From contig NZ_JAKWBF010000026.1 in assembly GCF_022513585.1 (NCBI RefSeq), positions 20,651 to 84,650 on the forward strand: a stretch of 64,000 bases of DNA, given 5' to 3'. Under the pieces are notes generated by a model. The model saw only the letters and a list, made by a program, of their open reading frames with translations. It made no database searches and was not told where the DNA came from. The position numbers and the translations under genes were made by a program. Below are positions 7,457 to 18,070 of the stretch, one piece after another (within the stretch, counting starts at the first letter, position 1; each line of letters opens with the position of its first letter). Origin of the DNA: Gordonia gummivorans. Lineage in GTDB: Bacteria; Actinomycetota; Actinomycetes; Mycobacteriales; Mycobacteriaceae.

Positions 7457-8476
7457 TCAGCGAGCCAGCCGCGCCATCAGGCTCGAGGCCTCTTGGCTGG
7501 CCGAACCCTCCTCGGCGAGATGTGCCATCGCCGGTGCGAGGGGCCGTCCGTGGCGGGCCATGGCCTGTGCGTAGAGGCGGCCCGCGCGATACGACGAGCG
7601 AACCAGCGGACCGGCCATCACGCCGGCGAACCCGATCTCGGTCGCGAACTCGGAGTGATCGACGAACTCCTCCGGCTTCACCCAACGTTCCACCGGATGG
7701 TGACGCGCCGACGGCCGCAGGTACTGGGTGATGGTGAGGATGTCGCAGCCCGCCTCGTGCAGGTCGATGATGGCCGACTGCACCTCACGCGGCGTCTCGC
7801 CCATGCCCAGGATCAGGTTGGACTTGGTCACCAGGCCGAAGTCGCGGGCGGCGGTGATGACCTCCAGCGAACGCTCGTAGCGGAACGCCGGCCGGATGCG
7901 CTTGAAGATGCGCGGCACGGTTTCGAGGTTGTGCGCGAGCACCTCGGGGCGGGCGTCGAAGACCTCGTCGAGCAGGTCGGGCTTGGCGTGGAAGTCGGGG
8001 ATCAGGTTCTCCACACCGGTGCCGGGGTTCAGCCGATGGATCGCGCGCACGGTCTCGGCGTAGAGCCAGGCGCCCTCGTCGGGGAGGTCGTCGCGGGCGA
8101 CGCCGGTGATCGTCGAATAGCGCAGTCCCATGGCCTGCACGCTCTCCGCGACGCGGCGCGGTTCGTCACGATCGAGCGGTGCCGGCTTTCCGGTGTCGAT
8201 CTGGCAGAAGTCGCAGCGTCGGGTGCACTGTTCGCCGCCGATGAGGAAGGTGGCCTCGCGGTCTTCCCAGCATTCGTAGATGTTGGGGCAGCCGGCTTCC
8301 TCGCACACGGTGTGCAGGCCTTCGCGTTTGACCAGGCCCTTGAGTTCGGTGAACTCCGGTCCCATCGTCGCGCGGGTGCGAATCCACTCGGGTTTGCGTT
8401 CGATGGGCGTCTGCGCGTTGCGGACCTCGAGGCGCAGGAGCTTGCGGCCGTCAGGGGCTGTGGGGGACGCGGTCAC
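7457..8476 (-). CDS. lipA: Lipoyl synthase LipA
   Basis: Radical-SAM enzyme that inserts two sulfurs into protein-bound octanoyl groups. The 339-residue protein has both [4Fe-4S] sites: [12 protein letters not shown] (auxiliary cluster) and CTRRCDFC (SAM cluster). It also has the GMGETPREV region and a C-terminal RSSYRAG serine, which ligates the auxiliary cluster in studied LipA. GTG 8476 overlaps the lipB stop by the sequence GTGA, indicating translational coupling. The frame continues upstream to 8827 only as a shadow inside lipB. Its substrate is produced by LipB, and the E2 gene sucB lies upstream in the same cluster. Confidence 0.97.
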   Translation of the reverse strand: MTASPTAPDGRKLLRLEVRNAQTPIERKPEWIRTRATMGPEFTELKGLVKREGLHTVCEEAGCPNIYECWEDREATFLIGGEQCTRRCDFCQIDTGKPAPLDRDEPRRVAESVQAMGLRYSTITGVARDDLPDEGAWLYAETVRAIHRLNPGTGVENLIPDFHAKPDLLDEVFDARPEVLAHNLETVPRIFKRIRPAFRYERSLEVITAARDFGLVTKSNLILGMGETPREVQSAIIDLHEAGCDILTITQYLRPSARHHPVERWVKPEEFVDHSEFATEIGFAGVMAGPLVRSSYRAGRLYAQAMARHGRPLAPAMAHLAEEGSASQEASSLMARLAR

Positions 8477-9204
8477 CGTGCCGATCCTACGCTCGTGTGG
8501 GTCACCGCATCGGGTGCGGAGTTCTCGGGGAGCGTGCCGTCGAGGGCGGCGCTCACCGCCTCGGCGACGACGTCGAGCACGTCGGTGATCGCCAGCGACC
8601 GGCCCGTCTCCAGACTCAGCGACGTGACGTCGGCATCGGCGATTCCGCACGGGACGATCGCCTCGAAGGCGCTCATGTCGGGGTTGACGTTGAGTGCAAA
8701 GCCATGCAGCGCAACGCCTTTGGCCACCCGGATGCCGATCTGCCCGAGTTTGCGTGCGGGTTGCGCCGGCACCCACACCCCGGACCTGCCGTCGACGCGG
8801 CCGGTGCTCACACCCAGCGTCGCGCATACCGCGATCAACGCGGCCTCGAGGCGTCGGACGTAGTCGACGACGTCGAGCGGTTCGCCGAGCTTGACGATGG
8901 GGTAGCCCACCAGCTGTCCGGGACCATGCCAGGTGATCCGACCACCGCGGTCGACGTCGATCACGAGTGAACCGTCGGAGGGACGGTCGGCCTCCTCGGT
9001 GCGTTTGCCCGCGGTGTAGGTCGACGGATGCTCGAGCAGCAGCAGGACATCGTGATCGAGCGCACCGCTCGCGCGCTCGTCGGCGAGGCGATGCTGGAGC
9101 TCGTAGGTGTCGCGGTAGTCGACCGTGCCGAGATACCGGACCTCGATGGGTGCGGCATCGGCGCGCACCGACCGTCGGCTCCCGGTCGCCGCACTGGTGG
9201 TCAC
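8473..9204 (-). CDS. lipB: Octanoyl-ACP:protein N-octanoyltransferase LipB
   Basis: Transfers octanoate from acyl carrier protein to lipoyl-domain lysines. Motifs include [29 protein letters not shown] (catalytic Lys in this region) and LHGFALNVN, followed by [13 protein letters not shown] with the catalytic Cys. GTG 9204 gives 243 residues and lies 5 bp after the stop of the epimerase gene. GTG codons a little further in (near VRADAAP) are possible alternatives, as the first conserved strand is IEVRYLG. Order epimerase-lipB-lipA is the same as in M. tuberculosis. Confidence 0.94.
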   Translation of the reverse strand: MTTSAATGSRRSVRADAAPIEVRYLGTVDYRDTYELQHRLADERASGALDHDVLLLLEHPSTYTAGKRTEEADRPSDGSLVIDVDRGGRITWHGPGQLVGYPIVKLGEPLDVVDYVRRLEAALIAVCATLGVSTGRVDGRSGVWVPAQPARKLGQIGIRVAKGVALHGFALNVNPDMSAFEAIVPCGIADADVTSLSLETGRSLAITDVLDVVAEAVSAALDGTLPENSAPDAVTHTSVGSAR

Positions 9205-9208
9205 GCGG

Positions 9209-10093
9209 TCAGGCACGGGTGTACTCCAGTGCCGTGTCGATGTCGGGGTGGTCGAAGGAGAAGTCGTTGTCGGTGAGCACAGCCGGTACAACGCGCTGAC
9301 TGATCAGAATCATTTCCTCGGCCATCTCACCACCGGCGACGCGGGCCACGAAACCGGGCACCGGCAGGATCGCCGGCCGGTGCACCGCGTGCCCCAGGGC
9401 CGAGACGAAAGTGCCGAACGGCACCGGCTCGGGCGCGCTCAGGTTCACCGGCCCGGCGATCGAGGAGTCGAGCACGAACTCGATCGCCCGGAGTTCGTCG
9501 ACCAGGCTGATCCACGAGAAGTACTGCTTGCCGTCGCCGATCGGACCGCCCAATCCCAGCTTGAAGATCGGGCGCAGCTTCGCGAGCATGCCGCCCTTCG
9601 GGCTGAGCACCGGCGCGGTCCGCAGGAGCACCACTCGGGTGTCGGGTCCCGCGTTGTCGGTCGCCGCGCGTTCCCAGTCGGTCACCAGGTCGGCCAGGAA
9701 TCCTTCTCCGGCCGAATCGGTTTCGGTCGCCTCGTGGCTGCCGGTGTCGCCGTAGAAGCCGGTGGCGCTGGCGCTGACGAAGGTCGGGACGCCAGCATCG
9801 CGGACTGCTTCGGCGAGGACCTCGGTCGGGGTGATCCGGGAATCGCGCAACTCCTGCTTGAATCGCCCGGTCCAGCGCTGGTTGCCGATGCCCACGCCAC
9901 CGAGACTGACGACGGCGTCGACACCGGCCAGGCTCTCCGCCGGTACCCCGAAAGTCTCTGGTTCCCAGCTGAACTCGTCGTCGGACAGCGCTTCACGGCG
10001 GACCAGACGGACAACCGTGTGGCCCGCCGCGCGCAACGAGGTGACCAGGGCTGAACCGATCAGCCCTTGTGAGCCGGCTACGGCTACTCGCAT
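9209..10093 (-). CDS. TIGR01777/SDR39U1-type epimerase-like protein
   Basis: A 294-residue NAD(P)-binding Rossmann protein: [17 protein letters not shown] at the N-terminus, [10 protein letters not shown] in the middle, and a C-terminal DUF1731 segment ([27 protein letters not shown]). The ATG directly follows the sucB TAG stop, so the two are co-transcribed. Orthologous to Rv2216. The family is annotated as an epimerase, but the substrate is not known. The constant link to lipB, lipA and an E2 gene suggests a role near lipoate or 2-oxoacid dehydrogenase metabolism, which is inference. Confidence 0.88.
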   Translation of the reverse strand: MRVAVAGSQGLIGSALVTSLRAAGHTVVRLVRREALSDDEFSWEPETFGVPAESLAGVDAVVSLGGVGIGNQRWTGRFKQELRDSRITPTEVLAEAVRDAGVPTFVSASATGFYGDTGSHEATETDSAGEGFLADLVTDWERAATDNAGPDTRVVLLRTAPVLSPKGGMLAKLRPIFKLGLGGPIGDGKQYFSWISLVDELRAIEFVLDSSIAGPVNLSAPEPVPFGTFVSALGHAVHRPAILPVPGFVARVAGGEMAEEMILISQRVVPAVLTDNDFSFDHPDIDTALEYTRA

Positions 10094-11902
10094 CTACAGC
10101 CCGAGGTCGGCGGCGAAGGCCGCACCCTCCAGGCGCTTCTTCACGGTGGTGAGGAAACGACCGGCGTCGGCGCCGTCGATGAGTCGGTGGTCGTAGGTGA
10201 GGGGCAGGAACGACATCGACCGCACCGCGATCGACTCCGAACCGTCGTCGCCGGTGATCACGACCGGACGCTTGACGATGGCACCAGTGCCGAGCATCGC
10301 CGCCTGCGGCGGTACCAGGATCGGGGTGTCGAACAACGCACCCTGGCTGCCGATGTTGGTGATGGTGAACGTGCCACCCGCCAGCTCGTCGGGCTTGAGT
10401 CCGCCTGCACCCTTGCGTGCACGGGCCGCGATGTCGGCGATCGCACGCGCCAAGCCGGCGATCGACAGGTCGTCGGCGTTGTGGATGACCGGTGAGAGCA
10501 GCCCCTGCTCGGTGTCGACGGCGATGCCGAGATGCACCTTGTCGTAGTAGGTGATCTCCCTCTTGTCCTCGTCGATCGACGCGTTGACGTTGGGGTGCGC
10601 CTTCAGTGCCTCGACCACGGCCTTGGCGATGAACGGCAGGAACGTCAGGTTCACACCCTCGGAAGCCTTGAAGGATTCCTTGGCCGCCTTGCGCAGTCCG
10701 ACGATCTTGGTCATGTCGACCTCGAACACCTGGGTGAGCTGCGCACTGGTCTGTAGCGACTCGCGCGTCTTCTTCGCGGTGATCTGCCGGATGCGGTTGA
10801 TCTTCTGGGTGGTCCCACGCAGGGCGGCCAGCTCCGGCTTGATCTCCGGTGCCGACGTCTTGCCGCCCGATGCCGCGGGGGCGCTCGGAGCCGACGCAGA
10901 GGGAGCCGACGCAGAGGGAGCCGGTGCCGACGGAGCAGGCTCGGGTTCGGGAGCCTTCTTGGCCTCGGCGGCGGCGAGGACGTCCTGCTTACGGATTCGA
11001 CCGCCCACCCCGGTGCCCTTGACCGAGTCGAGATCGATGTCGTTCTCCGCGGCCAGCTTGCGCACCAGCGGTGTCACGTACGGTGTCGACTCGACGGTCG
11101 GCGGATCCTCGGAAGTGCTTGCGCTCTCGGCCTTCTCGGCCTTCGCCGGTTCGGGCTCAGGCTCCGGCTCGGGTTCTGGTTCGGGTTCCGGCTCAGGTTC
11201 GGCCTCGGCCCCTTCCGGCTCGGGTTCAGGTTCCGGCTCGGACTTGGCCGCCGACGCGTCGCCGATGACCGCGAGCTTGCCGCCGACCTCGACGACGTCG
11301 TCCTCTTCGGCGACGATCTCGAGCAGCGTGCCGGCGACCGGCGACGGGATCTCGGTGTCGACCTTGTCGGTGGACACCTCGAGCAGCGGTTCGTCGGCGG
11401 CGACCTCGTCGCCGACGGACTTCAGCCAGTTGGTGACGGTGCCTTCGGTGACCGACTCGCCGAGTTCGGGCATCAACACGTCGGTGCCCTCGCCCGAACT
11501 CGAACCGGTGTCGGCCTTCGGTTTGGGAGCAGGCTCGTCGGTGTTGGTGGACGGTGCCTCGGCGGACTTCTCGGCCGGTTCTTCGTCGGATGCGTCCTCG
11601 GGCTCTGGTTCCGGCTCGGATTCGGCCTCTGCCGACGAGTCGTCACCGGAGTCGCCTGCCTCATCGGCATCGCCGATCAGCGCGAGCTCTCCGCCGACCT
11701 CCACGACGTCGTCCTCGGCGGCGATGATCTTGGTCAGCACGCCCGACGTCGGGGCCGGGATCTCGGTGTCCACCTTGTCCGTGGACACCTCGAGCAACGG
11801 CTCATCCGCCTCGACGGTGTCGCCCTCCTCCTTCAGCCACCGGGTCACTGTTCCCTCAGTGACGCTTTCACCGAGGGCGGGCATCTGGACGGAGAAGGCC
11901 AT
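10094..11902 (-). CDS. sucB: 2-oxoacid dehydrogenase E2 (dihydrolipoyl acyltransferase, DlaT/SucB)
   Basis: A 602-residue E2 that carries acyl groups in the pyruvate and possibly 2-oxoglutarate dehydrogenase complex. Two lipoyl domains have STDKVDT motifs (lipoyl-Lys43 and Lys180). Each is followed by a long Glu-Pro repeat linker, a flexible arm. A peripheral-subunit-binding domain ([10 protein letters not shown] to [10 protein letters not shown], about 274-311) precedes the catalytic domain, which ends in DHRLIDG (His572, Asp576). ATG 11902 has GGAG about 12 nt upstream; the frame to 11977 is noncoding. In M. tuberculosis the same gene (DlaT) also supports peroxide defence. Confidence 0.96.
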   Translation of the reverse strand: MAFSVQMPALGESVTEGTVTRWLKEEGDTVEADEPLLEVSTDKVDTEIPAPTSGVLTKIIAAEDDVVEVGGELALIGDADEAGDSGDDSSAEAESEPEPEPEDASDEEPAEKSAEAPSTNTDEPAPKPKADTGSSSGEGTDVLMPELGESVTEGTVTNWLKSVGDEVAADEPLLEVSTDKVDTEIPSPVAGTLLEIVAEEDDVVEVGGKLAVIGDASAAKSEPEPEPEPEGAEAEPEPEPEPEPEPEPEPEPAKAEKAESASTSEDPPTVESTPYVTPLVRKLAAENDIDLDSVKGTGVGGRIRKQDVLAAAEAKKAPEPEPAPSAPAPSASAPSASAPSAPAASGGKTSAPEIKPELAALRGTTQKINRIRQITAKKTRESLQTSAQLTQVFEVDMTKIVGLRKAAKESFKASEGVNLTFLPFIAKAVVEALKAHPNVNASIDEDKREITYYDKVHLGIAVDTEQGLLSPVIHNADDLSIAGLARAIADIAARARKGAGGLKPDELAGGTFTITNIGSQGALFDTPILVPPQAAMLGTGAIVKRPVVITGDDGSESIAVRSMSFLPLTYDHRLIDGADAGRFLTTVKKRLEGAAFAADLGL

Positions 11903-12093
11903 CGTTGTTGACTCCTGAACTCGACACGGTTGTCTGTGCTGTTGTGGTGGCCGACGGTGTGTGCGCCGTCGGGACACGGGGCTGGTGGCGGGTCAGCGCT
12001 CACCCTCGGCTAACCCTACCCGTCGCGGCCCGCCCTGACTCGGTTCGGCTCGTAATCCCATTCGCGGCGTGACGGTCCCGGCGAGACACCGAT

Positions 12094-12309
12094 GGAACTC
12101 GGCCCGCTCGCTTCGCTCCCGGCGCCGGTGGAACTCGGCCCGCTCGCTTCGCTCCCGGCGCCGGTGGAACTCGGCCCGCTCGCTTCGCTCCCGGCGCCGG
12201 CGGAACTCGGCCCGCTCGCTTCGCTCCCGGCGCCGGCGGAACTCGGCCCGCTCGCTTCGCTCCCGGCGCCGGTGGAACTCGGCCCGCTCGCTTCGCTCCC
12301 GGCGCCGGC
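12094..12309. repeat. 36-bp tandem repeat, six units
   Basis: Six consecutive 36-bp units start at 12094 and differ only at the last base (T,T,C,C,T,C). Each begins GGAACTCGGCCCGCTCGCTT and ends in the palindrome CCGGCGCCGG or its variant. It fills the middle of the 445-bp gap between sucB and the aminopeptidase gene. Both flanks (11903-12093 and 12310-12347) show no gene. There are no spacers, so it is not a CRISPR array. Confidence 0.95.
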
Positions 12310-12347
12310 GGATTCGGGTGCGGCCGGCGGGCGGGTGCAGTCGCAGG

Positions 12348-13877
12348 TCAGCCGTTGCTGCTGATGTCCTCGAGGACGGCCGCGATGGTCCGGACCGGCA
12401 CGCCGGTCCCACCTTTCGGCGTGTAGCCCCAGGGGCCGCCGGTGTTGAATGCGGGGCCGGCGATGTCGATGTGCGCCCACGCCACGTTCTCGGGCACGAA
12501 CTCCTTGAGGAACAGTCCGGCGGCGAGCATCCCGCCCCATCGGTGCGGGGTGACGTTGGCCAGATCGGCGACGCGGGATTTGAGGTCGCCGCGAAGCTCG
12601 GCGGGCAGCGGCATCGCCCACGCGTTCTCGCCGACGTCGGCCGAACGCGCCGCCACCCGGTCGCGGAACTCCTCGGTGCCCATGACACCCGGCGTGCGTG
12701 TCCCCAGCGCGACCATTTGCGCGCCGGTCAGGGTCGCGGTGTCGATCAGATAGTCGGGGTCGTCCTCACAGGCGCGCACGATCGCGTCGGCCAGGACGAG
12801 ACGTCCCTCGGCGTCGGTGTTGAGCACCTCGACCGTCCGCCCGCCGTATTGGGTCAGCACGTCGCCCGGCCGTTGGGCAGTGCCCGACGGCATGTTCTCG
12901 GCCATCGGCACGGTCGCCGTGACGGACACGTCGAGGTCGAGTCGGGCGGCGAGGATCGTCGCGGCGATGACCGCGGCCGCTCCGCCCATGTCGGAGGTCA
13001 TCTGATCCATGTTCGCGGCCGGCTTGATCGAGATGCCGCCGGTGTCGAAGGTGATGCCCTTGCCGACGAGCGCCACCTTCTTGGCCGACTTCTTTCCGGC
13101 ATGCGTCAATCGCACGAGACGAGGCAGGCGCGAGGAACCCTTGCCGACGCCGATGATCCCGCCGTAACCCTGTGCGTCGAGTTCGGTGTCGTCGAGGATC
13201 TCGACGGTGAGACCGGCCTTGGCGCCCAACGTCCGGGCCCGAGCGGCGAACTCTTCGGGATAGAGGTGGCTCGGTGGGGTGTTGACGAAGTCGCGGGCGA
13301 TGGCGACGCAGTCGGCGATCGTTGCCGCCCGATCGAGTTCTGTCTTGGCTTCTTTCGTCTTGGCGTCGACGATCAGCGTGATCTGTCCCGGCAGGGACTT
13401 CTTGGGTTTCGTCTTGTCCGACCGGAATTCGTCGAACCGATAGGCGCCCAGGAAGAGGCCCTCGGCGGCGGCAGGCAGGTTCACCGTCGACAGCGTCGTG
13501 GCGGCCGAAGCGACCCCTTCGAGTGACCGGACCGCGACACCCGCCGCCTGGCGGATCTTGTCGACGGACTCTGCGTCGGCGGTGTCGCCGAGGCCGACCG
13601 CGACCACGATGTCGACCGGCAGCGATGCCGGTGCGGCGATCTTGGTGACCTCGCCGTGTGAACCCGTGGCGCCCAGGGCCGTCAGCGCGGCGGAGATCTC
13701 GCCGGCCTGTGCATCGTCGAGCAGTTCTTCGGCGATGACCAGCGTGGGTTCGGCGTCGTCCTCGGAAGACGGCGCGCTGATCAGGCCGATGACGAGTGCG
13801 GTGTCGTCCTTGGCGATCGAGGTGGACAGGTCCAGTTCGGGGCCGCGGGTGCGGTCGACAGTGTCGTTCTTGCTCAC
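12348..13877 (-). CDS. pepB: Leucyl aminopeptidase, M17 family
   Basis: Cytosolic two-metal exopeptidase releasing N-terminal residues, normally a hexamer. The 509-residue protein has the M17 metal-binding signatures [11 protein letters not shown] (271-281) and NTDAEGRL (353-360), plus the catalytic Arg within the latter. The C-terminal [10 protein letters not shown] region is also typical. GTG 13877 begins VSKNDTVDR and gives the usual length; the frame open to 14441 has no support. Divergent from the CHAP gene. Orthologous in position to M. tuberculosis Rv2213. Likely role in peptide turnover. Confidence 0.95.
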   Translation of the reverse strand: MSKNDTVDRTRGPELDLSTSIAKDDTALVIGLISAPSSEDDAEPTLVIAEELLDDAQAGEISAALTALGATGSHGEVTKIAAPASLPVDIVVAVGLGDTADAESVDKIRQAAGVAVRSLEGVASAATTLSTVNLPAAAEGLFLGAYRFDEFRSDKTKPKKSLPGQITLIVDAKTKEAKTELDRAATIADCVAIARDFVNTPPSHLYPEEFAARARTLGAKAGLTVEILDDTELDAQGYGGIIGVGKGSSRLPRLVRLTHAGKKSAKKVALVGKGITFDTGGISIKPAANMDQMTSDMGGAAAVIAATILAARLDLDVSVTATVPMAENMPSGTAQRPGDVLTQYGGRTVEVLNTDAEGRLVLADAIVRACEDDPDYLIDTATLTGAQMVALGTRTPGVMGTEEFRDRVAARSADVGENAWAMPLPAELRGDLKSRVADLANVTPHRWGGMLAAGLFLKEFVPENVAWAHIDIAGPAFNTGGPWGYTPKGGTGVPVRTIAAVLEDISSNG

Positions 13878-13998
13878 CCGCTCAACTCTGCCACAGGGGT
13901 CGGACGCGTGGACGACACCGCAATGTGGCGGGACCGGTTGTCGTCGGGCGATCACTAAGGTGGACGTTTCACGGCCGGGCACAGAAAGCGGGGGACAC

Positions 13999-14613
13999 AT
14001 GACGGCGACACGAGAACGCGCCAGCAGGCGGCGCCGGTCGACCGTCGCCGTGATTGTCGCCACCCTGTCGGTCGTCGCCGCCGTCGGTGTGATCACGGTC
14101 AGCACAGTTGCCGACCGGCTGCCGGGTCTGTCGTCGATCCTGCCGGGGGCGCGTCCCGACTTCCCGGCCATCGATCCGACGCTCTCACCCGTCCGGGCGC
14201 GCATCGTCACCGTGGTCGGCGAACAGTACCGCCGCAATCCGGCGGGCACCACGTACTCCGACGGTGTGCGAGAGCCATGGTGCGCCGACTTCGTGAGTTG
14301 GACGATGCGCGAAGCCGGTGTGCCGCTGAGTAATCCGAACTCGGGGTCGTGGCGCATCCCAGGTGTCCTGACGCTCACCGCCCATCTGTCCGACACCGGT
14401 CGTCTGCGCCCGCCCGGACACCGCCCGACTCCCGGCGACATCGTGCTCTACGACAAGCCGAGCCCGATGGGGCAGCACACCAACATCGTGGTTCGCGTCG
14501 ACGGCGACGAGATCACCACGGTCGGCGGCAACGAGAGCGGCGGTGTCACGCTGCGCTCGTACCAACTCAGGAGTGATCCGGGTATTCGGGGTTACGGCGT
14601 CCCGGGGCGTTAA
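13999..14613 (+). CDS. Secreted or anchored CHAP-domain protein (putative peptidoglycan amidase)
   Basis: A 204-residue protein with an N-terminal basic stretch and hydrophobic helix ([19 protein letters not shown]), probably a signal anchor. A CHAP-like domain follows: catalytic Cys in [10 protein letters not shown], His in [11 protein letters not shown], then a [12 protein letters not shown] strand. CHAP proteins cleave peptidoglycan amide bonds. ATG 13999 follows GGGGGA by a short gap. A long upstream extension (frame from 13498) is a shadow of the aminopeptidase gene. It precedes gcvT by 10 bp, but the two functions are unrelated. Confidence 0.85.
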   Translation: MTATRERASRRRRSTVAVIVATLSVVAAVGVITVSTVADRLPGLSSILPGARPDFPAIDPTLSPVRARIVTVVGEQYRRNPAGTTYSDGVREPWCADFVSWTMREAGVPLSNPNSGSWRIPGVLTLTAHLSDTGRLRPPGHRPTPGDIVLYDKPSPMGQHTNIVVRVDGDEITTVGGNESGGVTLRSYQLRSDPGIRGYGVPGR

Positions 14614-14623
14614 GTTGAGCACC

Positions 14624-15733
14624 ATGAGTCAACTGCTTGCCGGTCCCATCGCCGATCGTCACGTCGCGCTCGGTGCCACCTTCGCCGAGTTCGGTGGTTG
14701 GAACATGCCGGTGTCGTACGCCGGCACGGTCGCCGAACACAACGCGGTGCGGGAGAAGATCGGCGTCTTCGACGTCAGCCATCTCGGCAAGGCGCTGGTC
14801 TCCGGACCGGGCGCTGCCGACTTCGTGAACTCGGCGCTGACCAACGACCTGGCCAAGATCGGCCCGGGTAAAGCCCAATACACGCTGTGCTGCAACGAGT
14901 CCGGCGGCGTCGTCGATGATCTGATCGCTTACCTCGTATCGAGCGACGAGGTGTTCTTGATCCCCAATGCCGCCAACACGGCGTCCGTCGTCGAACTGCT
15001 CCGGGTGGCCGCGCCGCAGGGTGTGGAGATCACCGACCGCCACCGTGAGTTTGCCGTGTTCGCGGTGCAGGGCCCGCGCAGCCCGGAACTGCTGGCGGGA
15101 CTGGGTCTGCCCGCCGACATGGAGTACATGGCGTTTGTCGACGCCGACCTCAACACCGGCGACGGCAGGTTTCCCGTGCGCGTCTGCCGCACCGGGTACA
15201 CCGGTGAACGCGGTTACGAGATCCTCCCGCGCTGGGACGACGCCGGACCGGTGTTCGACACCCTGCTCGACGGCGTCCGCGCCCTCGGCGGCCAGGCTGC
15301 GGGCCTGGGCGCGCGTGACACGCTGCGCACCGAGATGGGTTACGCCCTGCACGGGCACGAGCTGAGCACGGAGATCACGCCGGTGCAGGCACGGACGAGT
15401 TGGGCGGTCGGCTGGAACAAGCCGCAGTTCTTCGGGCGTGACGCGCTGCTCGCGGAAAAGGAGGCCGGACCGGTTCGGCGCCTGTACGGGCTGCGGGCCA
15501 CCGGTCGTGGTGTGCCGCGCGCCGACTGCACCGTCCTCGCCGGACCGGGTGGTGCCCAGATCGGGTTGTGCACGTCGGGTACCTTCTCGCCGACTCTCAA
15601 ACAGGGCATCGCCCTCGCCCTGCTCGACACCTCCTCCGGAGTGCGCAAGGGCGACGAGGTGATTGTCGACGTCCGCGGCCGTGACCTGCCCTGCGAGGTG
15701 GTCATCCCGCCGTTCGTGCCCAGCCACGTCTGA
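14624..15733 (+). CDS. gcvT: Glycine cleavage system T protein (aminomethyltransferase)
   Basis: T protein of the glycine cleavage system: transfers the aminomethyl carbon from lipoylated H protein to tetrahydrofolate. The 369-residue protein begins [18 protein letters not shown] and shows [13 protein letters not shown], the folate-binding Asp in [20 protein letters not shown], and the C-terminal barrel ([17 protein letters not shown]). ATG 14624 begins the conserved part. H and P protein genes are not in this window. Lipoate for H protein could come from the nearby lipB-lipA genes. Confidence 0.95.
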   Translation: MSQLLAGPIADRHVALGATFAEFGGWNMPVSYAGTVAEHNAVREKIGVFDVSHLGKALVSGPGAADFVNSALTNDLAKIGPGKAQYTLCCNESGGVVDDLIAYLVSSDEVFLIPNAANTASVVELLRVAAPQGVEITDRHREFAVFAVQGPRSPELLAGLGLPADMEYMAFVDADLNTGDGRFPVRVCRTGYTGERGYEILPRWDDAGPVFDTLLDGVRALGGQAAGLGARDTLRTEMGYALHGHELSTEITPVQARTSWAVGWNKPQFFGRDALLAEKEAGPVRRLYGLRATGRGVPRADCTVLAGPGGAQIGLCTSGTFSPTLKQGIALALLDTSSGVRKGDEVIVDVRGRDLPCEVVIPPFVPSHV

Positions 15734-15756
15734 CCTGCAGCCTCGTTGACTGGGCG

Positions 15757-16098
15757 TCAGGTGCGCAGGATCTTCGCCATCGCCTTGCCCTTGGCCAGCT
15801 CGTCCACGAGCTTGTCGAGGTAGCGGATCTGCTGCATCAGGGGGTCGTCGATGTCCTGCACCCGGACGCCGCACACGACGCCGGTGATCTGGTCTGCGTG
15901 CGCGTTGAGCCGGGCGTCGGCGAAGAAATCCTCGAAGGTGGTTTCGGCGTCGATGTGCCGCTTGAGATCGTCGGCGTCGAATCCGGTCAGCCACTCGATG
16001 ACCTCGTCGACCTCGGCGCGGCTGCGGCCTTTACGTTCCGCCTTGGCCACGTAGAGCGGGTACACCGACGCGAAGCTGGTGTGGAAGATCCGATGCAT
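15757..16098 (-). CDS. DUF2200 family protein
   Basis: A 113-residue protein whose sequence [20 protein letters not shown] marks the DUF2200 family, followed by [15 protein letters not shown] and a helical C-terminus. The function is not known. ATG 16098 has TACGAT (16105-16110) 6 nt upstream, a leaderless arrangement; the very long frame extending to 17238 is antisense to ilvE. It is convergent with gcvT (23-bp gap) and divergent from ilvE, and so stands as a single-gene unit. Confidence 0.88.
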   Translation of the reverse strand: MHRIFHTSFASVYPLYVAKAERKGRSRAEVDEVIEWLTGFDADDLKRHIDAETTFEDFFADARLNAHADQITGVVCGVRVQDIDDPLMQQIRYLDKLVDELAKGKAMAKILRT

Positions 16099-16104
16099 GT
16101 CCTC

Positions 16105-16110
16105 ATCGTA
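16105..16110 (-). promoter_or_regulatory. -10 element of DUF2200 gene
   Basis: TACGAT on the minus strand, 6 nt before ATG 16098; consistent with a leaderless transcript. The intervening GAGGAC could also act as a weak ribosome site. Confidence 0.45.
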
Positions 16111-16148
16111 GGGCGCGGGTGCACGCGAATTCGGTTGTGCCCCGGCGG

Positions 16149-16154
16149 TACGAT
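16149..16154 (+). promoter_or_regulatory. -10 element of ilvE
   Basis: TACGAT lies 7 nt before ATG 16162. It overlaps the alternative ATG at 16153, which argues for 16162 as the true start of a leaderless mRNA. Confidence 0.5.
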
Positions 16155-16161
16155 GGGCGCC

Positions 16162-17268
16162 ATGACCTTGCAGTTCACCCGTACCGAACATCCCCACCCG
16201 GTGTCGGAGACGCGGCGCGCCGAGATCCTCGCCGCACCCGGCTTCGGTCGTCATTTCACCGACAACATGGTGATGATCGACTACGACGCGGACCGCGGGT
16301 GGCACAACGCGAAGGTGACCCCGTACGGCCCGATCGCGCTCGATCCGTCGGCGATGGTGCTGCATTACGGCCAAGAGGTGTTCGAAGGACTCAAGGCCTA
16401 CCGCCAGCCCGACGGTTCGATCGCGGCCTTCCGCCCCGAGGCCAACGCCGAGCGGCTGCAGTCCTCGGCAGCGCGCCTCGCGATGCCGCCGCTGCCGGTC
16501 GAGGACTTCATCGGCTCGCTGCGCGCTCTGCTCGACGCCGACAACGAGTGGGTGCCCGCCTCCGGCGGCGAGGAATCGCTCTACCTGCGGCCGTTCATGT
16601 TCGCCTCGCAGGCCAGTCTCGGTGTCAATGCGCCGTCGTCGCAGTACATCTACTCGGTCATCGCCTCGCCCGCGGGCGCCTACTTCTCCGGTGGCATCAA
16701 GCCGGTCAGCGTGTGGCTGAGCACCGAGTACGTGCGCGCGGCACCGGGCGGCACCGGTTTCGCCAAGTGTGGCGGCAACTACGCGGCCGCCTTCCTCGCC
16801 CAGCGACAGGCCACCGAGCAGGGCTGCGACCAGGTGGTCTGGCTCGACGCGGTGGAGCGTCGCTACATCGAGGAGATGGGCGGCATGAACCTCTTCTTCG
16901 TCTTCGGATCGGGTGCCGACGCCCGACTCGTGACGCCGGAACTCACCGGATCGTTGCTGCCTGGCATCACCCGGAGTTCGTTGCTCACCCTCGCCACCGA
17001 CGCCGGCTTCGCCGTGGAGGAGCGTCGCATCACCACCGAGGAACTGCGCAAGGGTGTCGCGTCGGGCGACATCACCGAGGTCTTCGCCTGCGGCACCGCC
17101 GCGGTGATCACGCCGGTCGGTCGGGTCAAGGGCGACCACGAGGATTACACCATCGGCAACGGCGTGACCGGCGAGGTCACCCAGGCACTGCGCGACACCC
17201 TCACCGGAATCCAGCGCGGCACCTTCGCCGACACCCACGGGTGGATGACCGAGCTCTACCGGCGGTAG
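16162..17268 (+). CDS. ilvE: Branched-chain amino acid aminotransferase IlvE
   Basis: PLP enzyme that makes leucine, isoleucine and valine from their keto acids with glutamate. The length, 368 residues, equals that of the M. tuberculosis enzyme. Class IV fold features are [14 protein letters not shown], the PLP-binding Lys202 in [28 protein letters not shown] and [16 protein letters not shown] 16162 is preferred to ATG 16153 because of the promoter position. Convergent with cobS, 12 bp between the stops. Monocistronic by appearance. Confidence 0.97.
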   Translation: MTLQFTRTEHPHPVSETRRAEILAAPGFGRHFTDNMVMIDYDADRGWHNAKVTPYGPIALDPSAMVLHYGQEVFEGLKAYRQPDGSIAAFRPEANAERLQSSAARLAMPPLPVEDFIGSLRALLDADNEWVPASGGEESLYLRPFMFASQASLGVNAPSSQYIYSVIASPAGAYFSGGIKPVSVWLSTEYVRAAPGGTGFAKCGGNYAAAFLAQRQATEQGCDQVVWLDAVERRYIEEMGGMNLFFVFGSGADARLVTPELTGSLLPGITRSSLLTLATDAGFAVEERRITTEELRKGVASGDITEVFACGTAAVITPVGRVKGDHEDYTIGNGVTGEVTQALRDTLTGIQRGTFADTHGWMTELYRR

Positions 17269-17280
17269 TCGGTCCTCGGG

Positions 17281-18063
17281 TCAGAGCAGCAGCCCGACCA
17301 CCGAGATCGCCACGCCGAGTTCGATTGTCGCGCCGAGGACGTCGCCGCTGATGCCGCCCATTCGACGCGCGCAGTGCCGCGAGAACACATCCGCGAAAAC
17401 GCCGACCACCACCACGGTGAGCATCGCGCCGACGCACGCTCTGACGTCGAAATCCGTTGTCGACGAACCGAAACCGGCGAGGGCGGCCGCACCGAGCAGG
17501 ACGGCACCCCAAATCGGTATCGACAACCGTTGCGTCCCGGCCACGAGCGCGCCGAAACCGTCGGGATGGGCGGGAGGTAACTGTCGCCGGGCCGCGACCA
17601 CCGCGCTGAACCGTCCCAGTGCGACGGCAAATGCCGCTTCATACCAGCGTGATTCGACAAACAGTGACCCAAATCCGGTGGCCTGCACCGCGAGTACAAG
17701 AACGAGCGTCGCAACCCCGAACGGCCCGACAGTCCCGCTGCGCATGACCTCGGCTACGCGCGACGGCGGCCCGTAACAGCCGAGCCCGTCGGCGGTGTCG
17801 GCGAGACCGTCGAGGTGCATGCCGCGGGTGAGCAGGGCCAGCAGTACGACGGCGAGTACGGCGGTCACCGGTACGGGCAGATCGGTCTGTGCTGCCGCCG
17901 CGCCGAGGAGGGCGACGAGTGCTCCGAGCACTGCGCCGACGACGGGCACCGCGGCGAGCACCGCACCACCGAGACGACGATCGGGTTCCTCGTCCGCGCT
18001 CCCGACCGGAAAGACCGTCAACCAGCCGAACGCGGTCCGCACGGCGCGCAGCGGCGAGATCAC
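17281..18063 (-). CDS. cobS: Adenosylcobinamide-GDP ribazoletransferase CobS
   Basis: Membrane enzyme that joins adenosylcobinamide-GDP to alpha-ribazole, the last step of lower-loop assembly in B12 synthesis. The 260-residue protein has about 6-7 hydrophobic helices and the CobS signature LTRGMHLDGLADTADGLG, with an acidic metal-binding cluster, then VMRSGTVGPFGV. Start GTG 18063 has GAGG 6 nt upstream and lies 7 bp after the cobU-cobT stop, so the genes form an operon. The two upstream activities are supplied by the fused gene next to it. Confidence 0.95.
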   Translation of the reverse strand: MISPLRAVRTAFGWLTVFPVGSADEEPDRRLGGAVLAAVPVVGAVLGALVALLGAAAAQTDLPVPVTAVLAVVLLALLTRGMHLDGLADTADGLGCYGPPSRVAEVMRSGTVGPFGVATLVLVLAVQATGFGSLFVESRWYEAAFAVALGRFSAVVAARRQLPPAHPDGFGALVAGTQRLSIPIWGAVLLGAAALAGFGSSTTDFDVRACVGAMLTVVVVGVFADVFSRHCARRMGGISGDVLGATIELGVAISVVGLLL

Positions 18064-18070
18064 CGTGCCC

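Noticed and set aside
12094..12309. CRISPR array
   Set aside because: The 36-bp units are directly adjacent with no spacers, and no cas genes are present.
12069..13526. Long plus-strand frame opposite the aminopeptidase gene, and similar ones at 3767-5146, 6812-8863, 23828-25516 and 28899-30512
   Set aside because: They are antisense to well-recognised genes and have Arg/Gly/His-rich translations with no family pattern. High GC keeps these frames open.
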